The notes below the pieces were generated by a model. It made no database searches. It saw only the letters and a list, made by a program, of their open reading frames with translations, and had not been told where the DNA came from. A program made the position numbers and the translations under genes. Positions 47,929-55,970 of a stretch of DNA of 64,000 nt are shown here, one piece after another (the stretch's first letter is position 1; the number at the start of each line of letters is the position of its first letter). Source of the DNA: Radiobacillus kanasensis (GTDB lineage Bacteria > Bacillota > Bacilli > Bacillales > Amphibacillaceae); the NCBI RefSeq assembly GCF_021049245.1, contig NZ_CP088020.1, forward strand, positions 1,060,001-1,124,000, given 5' to 3'.

Positions 47929-47941
47929 TGAAAGCGTTTCA
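47929..47941 (-). promoter_or_regulatory. cre-like palindrome upstream of msmX
   Basis: TGAAACGCTTTCA read on the minus strand. It is a perfect palindrome around CG resembling a CcpA operator, but one base shorter than the usual 14-base core (TGAAANCGNTTNCA type), so CcpA control is only a suggestion. Confidence 0.4.
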
Positions 47942-47987
47942 AATTATGTATTAAGTGTACCTTACGTAGGAGAAGAACGTAAATGGA

Positions 47988-48027
47988 AAACGTGCACAAA
48001 GAAATGAAAACGCTTTTGTGCACGTTT
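47988..48027 (-). terminator. Terminator of the YxkF-like regulator gene
   Basis: A perfect 13-bp stem, AAACGTGCACAAA with TTTGTGCACGTTT, 18 bases after the regulator stop on the minus strand, with a TTTTCC tail. Confidence 0.75.
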
Positions 48028-48044
48028 GCTAGTGACGATCCGTA

Positions 48045-48935
48045 TTAGTCAAAAGTCCATCTCATAAGAATGGCTAAATAGACAATGATTGCCCCATCAA
48101 ATTGTTTAATATCAATTCCTGTTTTCTCCATAAACTTGTCTACACGGTATTGGAGACTATTTCGATGCATGTAAAGTTTTTTTGCGGCAAGACTTGTATT
48201 GGAGCTAGAACTCAGAAATACATCAATGGTATGAAGAAGCTCTTCATCATTCACGGTTTCTCCTAAGATAGCTTGGACCATATATTGTTTTTGAGTTTCT
48301 GATATAGAATCTAAAAATAAGTATGGTGCGATTTCATGGTAGGTACTGACAGAGCTTTTCTGATATTTTCTACTGATCGCACAATCCTTTTTAACTTGTT
48401 CATAATACTCACCTGCTTTTTCTATAGCATGAAAATACGGGCTGACGAACAGGCGGATATTAATAGAAAAATCACTCATCAATACGTCTACGATCTGATC
48501 ATAAGCAAGATATTCACTTTCTGGGATGTTTCCATGTTCGACGATCGTACCTTCTTGACTGCTTTCCCAAACAATCGGGACCTCGATTGGGTAAAGAGCT
48601 AAAATGGCTTCACGGAAGGCAAGAGGATCACCAGGGGCCTCAGCTAACGTGAAATGGATAAATCGATAGGATTCGTCCAAAAAGTCTGTATCTGGCTTTT
48701 GATTGTCAAATAATATCCCTTTCCATAACTTTTCATGATCAGTTACAACGGTTTCCACAAAGGAATAGGGTTGTAAAAAGGTTGTTAAAATCTTTTCATC
48801 CCGTTCCGAAATTTCTTCTTTAGCGATTCCAATTATTTGATTTTGTTCGTTCGTAAACCATTGAAGGTTTTCTAAATCAAAGGGTTGGTCTGATTCGATA
48901 AGGGATGGAAAAAGCTCACGTAAATCTTGTATCAT
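48045..48935 (-). CDS. PucR/CdaR-type transcriptional regulator (YxkF-like)
   Basis: A 296-residue regulator. The C-terminal HTH_30 domain reads LFLSSSSNTSLAAKKLYMHRNSLQYRVDKFMEKTGIDIKQFD across helix-turn-helix; the N-terminal 220 residues form an unassigned sensory part. The position next to msmX matches B. subtilis yxkF. It may respond to sugar availability, an inference from context. ATG 48935 has GAGGA 5 bases upstream; an in-frame start at 48998 lacks a site. Confidence 0.8.
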   Translation of the reverse strand: MIQDLRELFPSLIESDQPFDLENLQWFTNEQNQIIGIAKEEISERDEKILTTFLQPYSFVETVVTDHEKLWKGILFDNQKPDTDFLDESYRFIHFTLAEAPGDPLAFREAILALYPIEVPIVWESSQEGTIVEHGNIPESEYLAYDQIVDVLMSDFSINIRLFVSPYFHAIEKAGEYYEQVKKDCAISRKYQKSSVSTYHEIAPYLFLDSISETQKQYMVQAILGETVNDEELLHTIDVFLSSSSNTSLAAKKLYMHRNSLQYRVDKFMEKTGIDIKQFDGAIIVYLAILMRWTFD

Positions 48936-49034
48936 TATTATCCTCTTCTCTAACACAATCACATTTTTTACTATTATAACAATAGACCTATTTCGCATAC
49001 AGTATTAGTTGAAGGAAAGGGGAGAGTTTGGAAT

Positions 49035-49072
49035 AAAAAAGCTCCGGTTTCCTTGATTAGGAAAACCGAAGC
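49035..49072 (-). terminator. Terminator of the 64-residue gene
   Basis: On the minus strand GCTTCGGTTTTCC pairs with GGAAACCGGAGC and is followed by T6. Confidence 0.85.
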
Positions 49073-49081
49073 GAAATCTAA

Positions 49082-49276
49082 TTAATCTCTTTCTATTGCT
49101 TCTGGAAATGGTTCATGCTCCTTCGGAAGTTCTCTTGCTTCTTCGATTTGCATGCGCCCATGGTTGGATTCGGTCGTGCCACCGGCTATTCCTTCACTGA
49201 TCATACGGTCAACATCTAATTCGTATTTCTCACGCGAATTAGGAGCGTCCTGTACCTTTTTGTCTTTTTTAGCCAT
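49082..49276 (-). CDS. 64-residue charged hypothetical protein
   Basis: ATG 49276 follows GGAGGAAGTCGT. The protein is charged and probably disordered: MAKKDKKVQDAPNSREKYEL at the front, GIAGGTTESNHGRM in the middle and many Glu/Pro at the end. The mix of Gly-Gly-Thr and Asn-His-Gly recalls minor SASP-like or coat-associated small proteins, and it lies next to a spore-coat gene, but I do not recognise the family. It has its own terminator. Confidence 0.6.
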   Translation of the reverse strand: MAKKDKKVQDAPNSREKYELDVDRMISEGIAGGTTESNHGRMQIEEARELPKEHEPFPEAIERD

Positions 49277-49330
49277 ACGACTTCCTCCTTTCTCGTATAG
49301 CTTTTCACGAAAAGGGGAAAAGCATGCGAA

Positions 49331-50665
49331 TCAGCCAATTTGATTTGTTCTCTGATTATGAAGATAAAAACCGTACAGATATGGATATGAAAATACTTGT
49401 TTCATTTGTTTTCGAAAGGTCGGATGCTCAAAAACGTGGAATCCTGGCTTAGAGTTGGCCTCAAAAAGCCAAGCCTTCCCTTCTTGGTCGATACCAAAAT
49501 CGAATCCAATCTCTCCCACATAATGAGGCATTCTCCGTTCTAATCCTTGGCATAGTGCAAGTGCCAAGTCGGTCAGCTTAGTCTGAATACGTTTTGATTC
49601 TTCGTTGGAAAACAACTCTCCTAATGTATGGATACTGCCACCGCGCTGAACGTGCGTCGTCAAGCTCCCTTTTCCAGCAAACTTTGCTGCTATCAAAGAA
49701 ACCTCCCAGCTATTTCGATCGTTTTTATTAGCATGGACCCGAAAATCAATGGGACTGTTTTGCTTTTGGATTAAGGAAATGGCTTGTTGGGCAACATAGC
49801 CTTTAAAGCCGTTCGGAAATTGTTGTTGAAAAAATGCTTCATCTTCTACATAACGATTTACTTTAGCCTGATTTTGGACATAATAGCGAACCTCAAGCTC
49901 TCCATTATCAAGCTTTGTACATTGAACAATTCCTTTGCCTAAGCTGCCGTGTACAGGCTTTATATATAAGGGATGTTTTGAAAGTAGATTCTGTATTTTT
50001 TGTTTGGAAGGATGAAGGGTTGTTTCAGGTAAAAGATAAGCATAATCAGTTTCCTTCATCACTTTCTCGTGTATTTCCCATTTATTAAAAAATCCCTCAT
50101 TAAAAAAGGAAGACTTTTGTTTTAAAGCTTTCATCATTTTCACTACTTGTGGGTGATGTTCAATTTTTCGATTTGGAAGACGGTTGTAAACGACAGATGG
50201 GATAGGTCCTACTTTTTGAACCCATCTGTTATGTTTGAACTGATACCCATGAACCATATTTCGATCAGGCTGAATATGTTGGTGTCCAAAAAATACCGTT
50301 TCAAATCCTAGTTCATCCCCAGTGATGCTCATCTGTTCGAAAAGTCTCGTTCTGGAACCTAACAACGGCCCACGATGAGAAAAACCTGCAACGAAAATAC
50401 CAATTGAAATAGGGATGATACATAAGTTGTCTTTCATATGAATGTTTGCCTTTACAGTGTTAGGAAATTTTATTTTGGTCTTTAGTGTGGATGACATGTA
50501 GATGGTAGTTTCTTGTTTTTTATGTGCAAAGCACTCCACTGGTTCCGTATGCGGCCCATATTGAATGTGCTGAATGGATTGAAAGGTGGAATACGCTGAT
50601 TGTGGGACAATAATTCGTTTCCGTTTACCAGGATAAAATTTTATTTGAAACGTTTGCGTAGTAAT
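49331..50665 (-). CDS. YheC/YheD-family ATP-grasp spore-coat-associated protein, ATT start
   Basis: The catalytic part is a C-terminal ATP-grasp fold (HPLYIKPVHGSLGKGI, then GEIGFDFGIDQEGKAWLFEANSKPG). The first canonical start is GTG 50541, but the frame stays open for 42 more codons (TFQIKFYPGKRKRIIVPQSA and on), which fit the beta domain found at the N-terminus of YheC/YheD. AGGAGGGG lies 7 bases before an ATT codon at 50665-50663, with no ATG, GTG or TTG between. The 444-residue length then matches YheD. ATT initiation is rare. yheB follows divergently, as in B. subtilis order. Confidence 0.8.
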   Translation of the reverse strand: MTTQTFQIKFYPGKRKRIIVPQSAYSTFQSIQHIQYGPHTEPVECFAHKKQETTIYMSSTLKTKIKFPNTVKANIHMKDNLCIIPISIGIFVAGFSHRGPLLGSRTRLFEQMSITGDELGFETVFFGHQHIQPDRNMVHGYQFKHNRWVQKVGPIPSVVYNRLPNRKIEHHPQVVKMMKALKQKSSFFNEGFFNKWEIHEKVMKETDYAYLLPETTLHPSKQKIQNLLSKHPLYIKPVHGSLGKGIVQCTKLDNGELEVRYYVQNQAKVNRYVEDEAFFQQQFPNGFKGYVAQQAISLIQKQNSPIDFRVHANKNDRNSWEVSLIAAKFAGKGSLTTHVQRGGSIHTLGELFSNEESKRIQTKLTDLALALCQGLERRMPHYVGEIGFDFGIDQEGKAWLFEANSKPGFHVFEHPTFRKQMKQVFSYPYLYGFYLHNQRTNQIG

Positions 50666-50839
50666 ATGTTGTCCCCTCCTTCACATATAGTAAAATGTTG
50701 TGTAACACATAGATGTAGCTAGTACTTTTTCTTTATATGTATATGTGTGACTTCTCAACAAATGCCAAGAGTCTTATACTATTAGAGGATGTTTAAATCG
50801 TTTAAACAATTGTAACACCATAAAGAAAGGTCGATGTTT

Positions 50840-51973
50840 ATGGAATTTTTGCTCGTTTTATTTATGATTATTATTGGTGCTTTAATCGGTGGAATTACGA
50901 ACTCTATTGCAATCAAAATGTTATTCCGACCTTACGAGGCCAAGTATATAGGAAAGTGGAAGGTACCTTTTACACCTGGGCTCATTCCGAAGCGGAGAGA
51001 AGAGTTAGCCAAACAATTGGGAAGAATGGTTGTTGAGCACTTGCTTACTCCAGAAGGCATGAAGAAACGGTTAGAAAATGGGAATTTTAAAAAACATGCT
51101 CTCGATTGGGTGACGAAAGAAACCGATAAACTGTACTACTCGAATCAATCCTTGCAGTCGATTCTTCACTCTGTTGGTCTGGAAATAACGGAGGATCAGC
51201 TGAGAGCATACATCCATGGATTTGGTAAGAAGAAGGTGCAAGGGCTTATCGAAAAGAATGATGATCGAGTTCTCCGAGACTTTTTAGATGACGACTGGTT
51301 ACATAAATCGGAAAAAGGGATTAATCAGTTATCCACCTATATCCAGAAGGCGCTTGTTCAGTACATCGGTGGTCCGGAGGCTCGACAAAAAATCTTAGAA
51401 GTCATCCAAGCTTACTTAGGTGGCAAAGGGTTTTTCGGAAATATGATCTCTTCATTCCTAGGGAACGATGGCCTAGCTGATAATATTCAACCTTTACTTG
51501 TTCAATATGCAGAATCAGAAGATGGACGAGAAATGTTGGAACGGCTTATTTCAAAGGAATGGGAAAAACTGTTGAATAAAAAAGTGCGAGATATTACGGA
51601 TCTTGTTGGTGAAGAGCTGTTGGATAAAGCGATCCATACAATCGGGACCTCTTTATTCCCGAATGGTCGACTCAATCAACCTTTAACGGATTGGTTACCT
51701 AAAGCGATCCCGACGATGTTTAACAATCGGATTGTGCCAAGCCTTATAAACAAGGCAGCGGATCTTTTAATTGGGCGAATGGATGTATTGTTTCAGTCAC
51801 TAAAAATTGAAGATATTGTGGAAGCAGAAGTAGCTTCCTTCCCGATTCGAAGAGTGGAACAGTTGGTACTCAATATCTCAAGTCGTGAATTTAAAATGAT
51901 TACGTACTTAGGAGCTTTATTGGGAGGCATGATCGGTTTAATCCAAGGGATTTTTGTCTTACTCCTGTCATAA
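50840..51973 (+). CDS. yheB: DUF445 membrane protein YheB
   Basis: A 377-residue protein with an N-terminal helix (LLVLFMIIIGALIGGITNSIAIKMLF), the conserved PFTPGLIPKRREELAKQLG, a long soluble helical middle and a C-terminal helix (LGALLGGMIGLIQGIFVLLL). This is the DUF445 pattern of YheB. Function unknown; expression in the forespore has been reported for some relatives. ATG 50834 and ATG 50840 are in frame; the second is 9 bases from AAAGG. It is followed by yheA. Confidence 0.9.
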   Translation: MEFLLVLFMIIIGALIGGITNSIAIKMLFRPYEAKYIGKWKVPFTPGLIPKRREELAKQLGRMVVEHLLTPEGMKKRLENGNFKKHALDWVTKETDKLYYSNQSLQSILHSVGLEITEDQLRAYIHGFGKKKVQGLIEKNDDRVLRDFLDDDWLHKSEKGINQLSTYIQKALVQYIGGPEARQKILEVIQAYLGGKGFFGNMISSFLGNDGLADNIQPLLVQYAESEDGREMLERLISKEWEKLLNKKVRDITDLVGEELLDKAIHTIGTSLFPNGRLNQPLTDWLPKAIPTMFNNRIVPSLINKAADLLIGRMDVLFQSLKIEDIVEAEVASFPIRRVEQLVLNISSREFKMITYLGALLGGMIGLIQGIFVLLLS

Positions 51974-52050
51974 ACCCCGTTTCACTTTCATAAAGACGGA
52001 GGGTTTGTTATAGTTGGGAAGGAATAAATAGCCAACTAGGAGGTATAAGA

Positions 52051-52401
52051 ATGGCAAATATGTATGATAGTGCGTACGACTTAGAAAAAGCAATTCGTAA
52101 TAGTGACGAATTTCAAGCCTTGAAGCAAGCATACGAAACTGTAATGGCAGATGAGCAAGCAAAAAAAATGTTCGATGACTTCCGTAAAACACAAATTGAG
52201 CTTCAAGAAAAACAGATGCAAGGGCAAGAAATTACAGAAGAAGAGGTAGAGAAAGCTCGTAAGGTTGTCGAGCTCGTTCAACAACACGAACAAATCTCAA
52301 ACTTAATGGAACAAGAACAGCGCTTAAATGTTGTCATCAATGATGTAAGTCGTATTATTACAAAACCACTTGAAGAATTATATGGCGATACTCAACAATA
52401 A
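52051..52401 (+). CDS. yheA: YlbF/YmcA-family protein YheA
   Basis: A 116-residue all-helical protein (SAYDLEKAIRNSDEFQALKQ, then MADEQAKKMFDDFRKTQIELQEKQM). It belongs to the YlbF family whose members YlbF, YmcA and YaaT guide RNase Y; YheA itself is less studied. CTAGGAGGTATAAG precedes ATG 52051. It forms the usual yheB-yheA pair, with a 77-base gap. Confidence 0.92.
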   Translation: MANMYDSAYDLEKAIRNSDEFQALKQAYETVMADEQAKKMFDDFRKTQIELQEKQMQGQEITEEEVEKARKVVELVQQHEQISNLMEQEQRLNVVINDVSRIITKPLEELYGDTQQ

Positions 52402-52406
52402 CGAAC

Positions 52407-52441
52407 AAAACCTTGTACTCACATTGGAGACAAGGTTTTTT
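52407..52441 (+). terminator. Terminator of yheBA
   Basis: AAAACCTTGT pairs with ACAAGGTTTT around 13 bases, then T3. Confidence 0.82.
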
Positions 52442-52569
52442 TGTATCTCAAAATTTATAAAGTTAAATAATTCACTTGGATATTAGTTCAGATTTTCTAT
52501 AAATTGCGACGTAACTCTAATTAAAAAATTTATTGAAAGAATGATAAGTGAACCTTGATGCCGCGCTCC

Positions 52570-52679
52570 GGCAGAATACTCCGCTTTCCGCGGGCACGGC
52601 CTCAATCTCCTCAGAAGAAACCCACTTCTTGCGGGGCTTTCACCTCGCGCTGTTCCCGCAGGAGTCTCCGTATTCTGCC
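52570..52679 (-). repeat. Bacillaceae structured intergenic repeat, copy A (inverted)
   Basis: Read on the minus strand it contains GACTCCTGCGGGAACAGC, GCGAGGTGAAAGCCCCGCA and GAGGCCGTGCCCGCGGAAAG. The ends are a perfect 10-bp inverted repeat, GGCAGAATAC and GTATTCTGCC, so the unit can fold into a closed structure. GC content is far above the flanks. It lies in a gene-free 855-bp stretch (52402-53256). Confidence 0.75.
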
Positions 52680-52885
52680 TACGCTAAGTTACTATATTCT
52701 AATTAAGTAAAATTTGTAGCCGGAAAAAAACAGATGATTAAATACTTGAAATAATTGGGAAAAACCTGTGCAAAATCATTAGTCTGATAACATGAATCGC
52801 TAACTTAATAAGATTTCAATTTACTTATAATTATTAAAAATTACTTTTTCATTCGGAAAACTATTCTTTGTCAGCTACTTACGGC

Positions 52886-53022
52886 ATGTTGATTGTAGTG
52901 GAGGGCTAGTCGACTCCTGTGGGAACAGCACGAGGTGAAGACCCCACAGTGAGCGGTTTTTGCGAGCGAGGAGGCTGAGACCGTGCCCACGGAAAGCGAC
53001 TGCCCACTGCGGAAATCAACAT
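52886..53022 (+). repeat. Bacillaceae structured intergenic repeat, copy B
   Basis: In plus orientation it carries GACTCCTGTGGGAACAGC, ACGAGGTGAAGACCCCACA and GAGACCGTGCCCACGGAAAG, matching copy A inverted. Its terminal inverted repeat is ATGTTGATT with AATCAACAT, unrelated in sequence to that of copy A. Changes between copies are paired (GCGGG/CCCGC against GTGGG/CCCAC), as expected of a conserved fold. Confidence 0.75.
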
Positions 53023-53101
53023 CGCGTGTATATCGAGCAGTTATTAAACGGATGGTTTTTCGTTTAACTTTTTACGTCGCATTTTCTATCAACTATGCAA
53101 G

Positions 53102-53126
53102 CGAAGGCAGGATGTCCTTCGTCTTT
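53102..53126 (+). terminator. Possible terminator downstream of the repeats
   Basis: CGAAGG pairs with CCTTCG around 8 bases and is followed by TCTTTTT. There is no upstream gene closer than yheA, so it may end a transcript of the repeat or be chance. Confidence 0.45.
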
Positions 53127-53256
53127 TTATGTGCTTTTGTAAAGTTATCCAACAAATTTACAAAAATCGACCAAAAGGTACAAAGTTAAGATTATAATAC
53201 TGTATGGGAACTTTTTTATTTGTGACTCGTATATAAAAACAGAGAGGAGTGAGACG

Positions 53257-54156
53257 ATGAGTTTAAAAATAAACCAAGTGACCAAACGGTTCGGATCTTT
53301 TACGGCAGTTGATAACCTGTCCATCGAGATTCCGGAAAAACAAATTTTCGGTTTTTTAGGGGCGAATGGAGCGGGTAAGACTACAACTTTTCGTATGATT
53401 CTTGGCCTAATTGATGTGACCGAGGGGGAAATTTCCTGGAATGGAAACCCGATCAACTATAGCAACAGTGATCTTATCGGTTATTTACCAGAAGAGAGAG
53501 GGCTTTATCCGAAGTTAAAAGTAGTGGATCAGATTGTCTATCTAGGAAAGCTACGTGGCATGCAAAAGAAGGAAGTCATACGCGAGCTTCGCCATTGGTT
53601 AGAGCTTTTCCGAATTTCCGATTATGAAAACAAAAAGGTAGAAGAGTTATCTAAAGGGAACCAACAAAAAATCCAATTTATATCTGCCGTTATACATAAG
53701 CCTGAATTGCTAATATTAGACGAGCCCTTTTCCGGACTAGATCCAGTAAATGTGGAACTATTGAAAAAGGCAGTAGTCGATTTAAAAGAGCGGGGGACTT
53801 CCATTGTGTTTTCATCCCATCGTATGGAGCATGTCGAAGAACTTTGCGAATACTTATGCATTATGCAGCACGGGAAACCAGTTGTTCATGGTTCCTTAAA
53901 AGAGATCAAGCGCTCTTTCGGGAAAAAGAACTTATTTATTCATGCTGACTTTGATTTATCTTTCTTGGAATCCATGGATGGAGTAGTAAAGTGGAAGAAG
54001 GTTGCGGAAGGTTGTGAGCTACAAATCAGTAGTGAGGAAGTTTCACAACGTGTTTTTGAAGCCCTTCAAGACAAAGGTTTCATTAGAAAATTTGCATTGG
54101 AAGAGCCGTCGCTAAATGACATTTTCATTGAGAAAGCAGGTGAGTCATATGAATAA
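53257..54156 (+). CDS. yhaQ: ABC exporter ATP-binding protein (YhaQ/NatA type)
   Basis: A 299-residue ATPase. Walker A is GANGAGKTT, signature LSKGNQQK, Walker B LLILDEPFSGLDP, and the switch is SSHRMEHVEEL. A C-terminal domain with the usual EPSLNDIFIEKAG end contacts the permease. With the overlapping permease it forms an efflux or Na+ export system like NatAB; the substrate is unproven. GAGAGGAGTGAGACG precedes ATG 53257. Confidence 0.88.
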   Translation: MSLKINQVTKRFGSFTAVDNLSIEIPEKQIFGFLGANGAGKTTTFRMILGLIDVTEGEISWNGNPINYSNSDLIGYLPEERGLYPKLKVVDQIVYLGKLRGMQKKEVIRELRHWLELFRISDYENKKVEELSKGNQQKIQFISAVIHKPELLILDEPFSGLDPVNVELLKKAVVDLKERGTSIVFSSHRMEHVEELCEYLCIMQHGKPVVHGSLKEIKRSFGKKNLFIHADFDLSFLESMDGVVKWKKVAEGCELQISSEEVSQRVFEALQDKGFIRKFALEEPSLNDIFIEKAGESYE

Positions 54157-55402
54157 GTTTTGGATTGTCCTTTCTCATACCTATCTTAGCAGGCTGAAGA
54201 CAAAATCCTTTATATTCACAACTGCACTGACGATTTTATTAATTGTTGCGGTTGGAAACATTCAAACGATCATTGAATCATTCGGTGGCGACGAAGTGAA
54301 GAAAGTAGCGGTTATCGATGATTCGAATCAACTTTACGATTCGTTGAATGAATCGATTCAGGTTGCGGACTCGGATATCGAGTTAGAGAACTATGATGGA
54401 AGTGTGGAAGAAGCACAAGAGTTAGTGAGTAAGGAAGAATTAGCTGGGCTACTTCACATTACATTTAATGACGAACAAATTCCAGAAGCTACATACTATG
54501 CAAATAAAGTTTCGACAGCAGGAGAAACAGATGTTCTTGAGCAGAATCTTCAGCAATTAAAAGTTGCCATTTCTGCTAATAATGCTGGCATTGACCCAGC
54601 TACTGTCCAAGGGATTTTTGCTCCTGTTTCCTTTGAAAAAGTTTCGCTTGAAGAAAATGCTAAAACAGAGGCAGAACTAAGTACAACTCGCGGTATCGTA
54701 TATGTAATGCTGTTTATGCTTTATATTGCCGTTATTATGTATGGAAATATGATTGCAATGGATATAGCGAATGAAAAGGCATCTAGGGTTATGGAAATTC
54801 TAATTTCTAGTATGCCTCCTGTTAGTCAAATGTTTGCCAAGATATTTGGGGTGGCGCTGTTAGGGATTACTCAGGTCGGGATCTTTGTTGTAGCTGGATA
54901 TGCCATGCTTACGATGAAGAAGGACGAATTAACCGGAGGGATTTTTGAATATTTTGGATTAGCGAACGCTGATGTATCAACTTTCGTATATGCGATAGTC
55001 TTTTTCTTACTTGGGTATCTCTTATACGCAACTTTGTCTGCTATGTTAGGATCATTAGTAAGCAGAATGGAAGAAATCAATCAAATGATGGCACCAGTTA
55101 TTTATTTGATTATGATTGCCTTCTTTATCGCCATGTTCGGTTTGAACAATCCGGAATCTCAAGTCGTGACTATCACATCTTATATTCCGTTTTTCACACC
55201 AATGCTTATGTTTTTAAGAGTGGGAATGCTCGATATCCCGGCATGGGAAATTGCGGCATCTATCGGAATCATGATAGCTTCGATTGCACTACTAGGAATG
55301 ATCGGTTCAAGAGTGTATCGAGGTGGGGTTTTAATGTATGGAAAATCTGCCTCCATCAAAGATTTCAAGAAAGCCTTTGAATTATCTAAAAAAGATAAAT
55401 AA
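54149..55402 (+). CDS. yhaP: ABC exporter permease (YhaP/NatB type)
   Basis: A 417-residue ABC-2 type permease. Helix 1 is near residues 18-38, then a large external domain (about 40-185) and five to six C-terminal helices, with the conserved ANEKASRVMEILISSMPP motif before helix 3. ATG 54149 overlaps the ATPase gene by 8 bases; AGGTGAG precedes it, so the pair is translationally coupled. The frame from 54116 is not used. Confidence 0.88.
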   Translation: MNKFWIVLSHTYLSRLKTKSFIFTTALTILLIVAVGNIQTIIESFGGDEVKKVAVIDDSNQLYDSLNESIQVADSDIELENYDGSVEEAQELVSKEELAGLLHITFNDEQIPEATYYANKVSTAGETDVLEQNLQQLKVAISANNAGIDPATVQGIFAPVSFEKVSLEENAKTEAELSTTRGIVYVMLFMLYIAVIMYGNMIAMDIANEKASRVMEILISSMPPVSQMFAKIFGVALLGITQVGIFVVAGYAMLTMKKDELTGGIFEYFGLANADVSTFVYAIVFFLLGYLLYATLSAMLGSLVSRMEEINQMMAPVIYLIMIAFFIAMFGLNNPESQVVTITSYIPFFTPMLMFLRVGMLDIPAWEIAASIGIMIASIALLGMIGSRVYRGGVLMYGKSASIKDFKKAFELSKKDK

Positions 55403-55405
55403 TGG

Positions 55406-55438
55406 AGAAAGAATCGCGTTTTGCGCGGTTCTTTCTTT
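55406..55438 (+). terminator. Terminator of yhaQP
   Basis: AGAAAGAATCGCG pairs with CGCGGTTCTTTCT (one wobble) around a TTTTG loop. Confidence 0.82.
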
Positions 55439-55457
55439 ATAGCAAGGGGGATTCACA

Positions 55458-55862
55458 GTGAAATGGGAACGTGGAGAGTATTCGATTAACACAGATCCAA
55501 CTAAGTTAGATAATGAAAAAATTTTTACGCTATTATCTAATTCTTATTGGGCGAGTGATCGACCAAAAGATATTATGGAAGAAAGCTTAGAAAATTCTTT
55601 GAACTTTGGCGTTTATCAACAGGATACCCTCGTTGGATTTGGTAGAGTAATTACTGATAAGGTAGTTTTCTCTTGGTTATTGGATGTCGTGATTGAGGAA
55701 AGTCATCGTGGAGAAGGATTAGGAAAGTGGCTTGTGGAAACGATAATTAATCATCCTGATGTGAAGCAAACGTCCATCGGGTTATCTACGAAAGACGCAC
55801 ACAGCCTATATGAAAGATTTGGCTTCGAACATCAATCATTCATGCGAAAACCTAGACTGTAA
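55458..55862 (+). CDS. GNAT acetyltransferase
   Basis: A 134-residue minimal GNAT. Visible are VGFGRVITDKVVFSWLLDVVI, the acetyl-CoA loop ESHRGEGLGKWLV (RGxGLG variant) and the end DAHSLYERFGFEHQ. It resembles small aminoglycoside- or amine-acetylating Bacillus proteins such as YkkB-like ones, but the substrate is unknown. GTG 55458 follows AAGGGGGAT at 7-8 bases. It has its own terminator. Confidence 0.87.
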   Translation: MKWERGEYSINTDPTKLDNEKIFTLLSNSYWASDRPKDIMEESLENSLNFGVYQQDTLVGFGRVITDKVVFSWLLDVVIEESHRGEGLGKWLVETIINHPDVKQTSIGLSTKDAHSLYERFGFEHQSFMRKPRL

Positions 55863-55867
55863 TATTT

Positions 55868-55895
55868 AAAAAAGAGTGCTGCGGCACTCTTTTTT
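55868..55895 (+). terminator. Terminator of the small GNAT gene
   Basis: A perfect 12-bp stem, AAAAAAGAGTGC with GCACTCTTTTTT, around TGCG. Confidence 0.9.
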
Positions 55896-55970
55896 AAATT
55901 ATAGAATCGAACGTGCATTCGCTTTTTGATTCTGTTAAAATAAAGAAAACGAAGCAGGAAGGATTTGCCT

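Noticed and set aside
48005..48018. Second cre-like sequence (TGAAAACGCTTTTG) upstream of msmX
   Set aside because: It sits in the loop and arm of a perfect 13-bp terminator of the YxkF-like gene and matches the operator consensus poorly at its end.
52983..53189. 68-codon frame at the end of repeat copy B
   Set aside because: It begins inside a non-coding repeat, has no ribosome site and reads through a hairpin.
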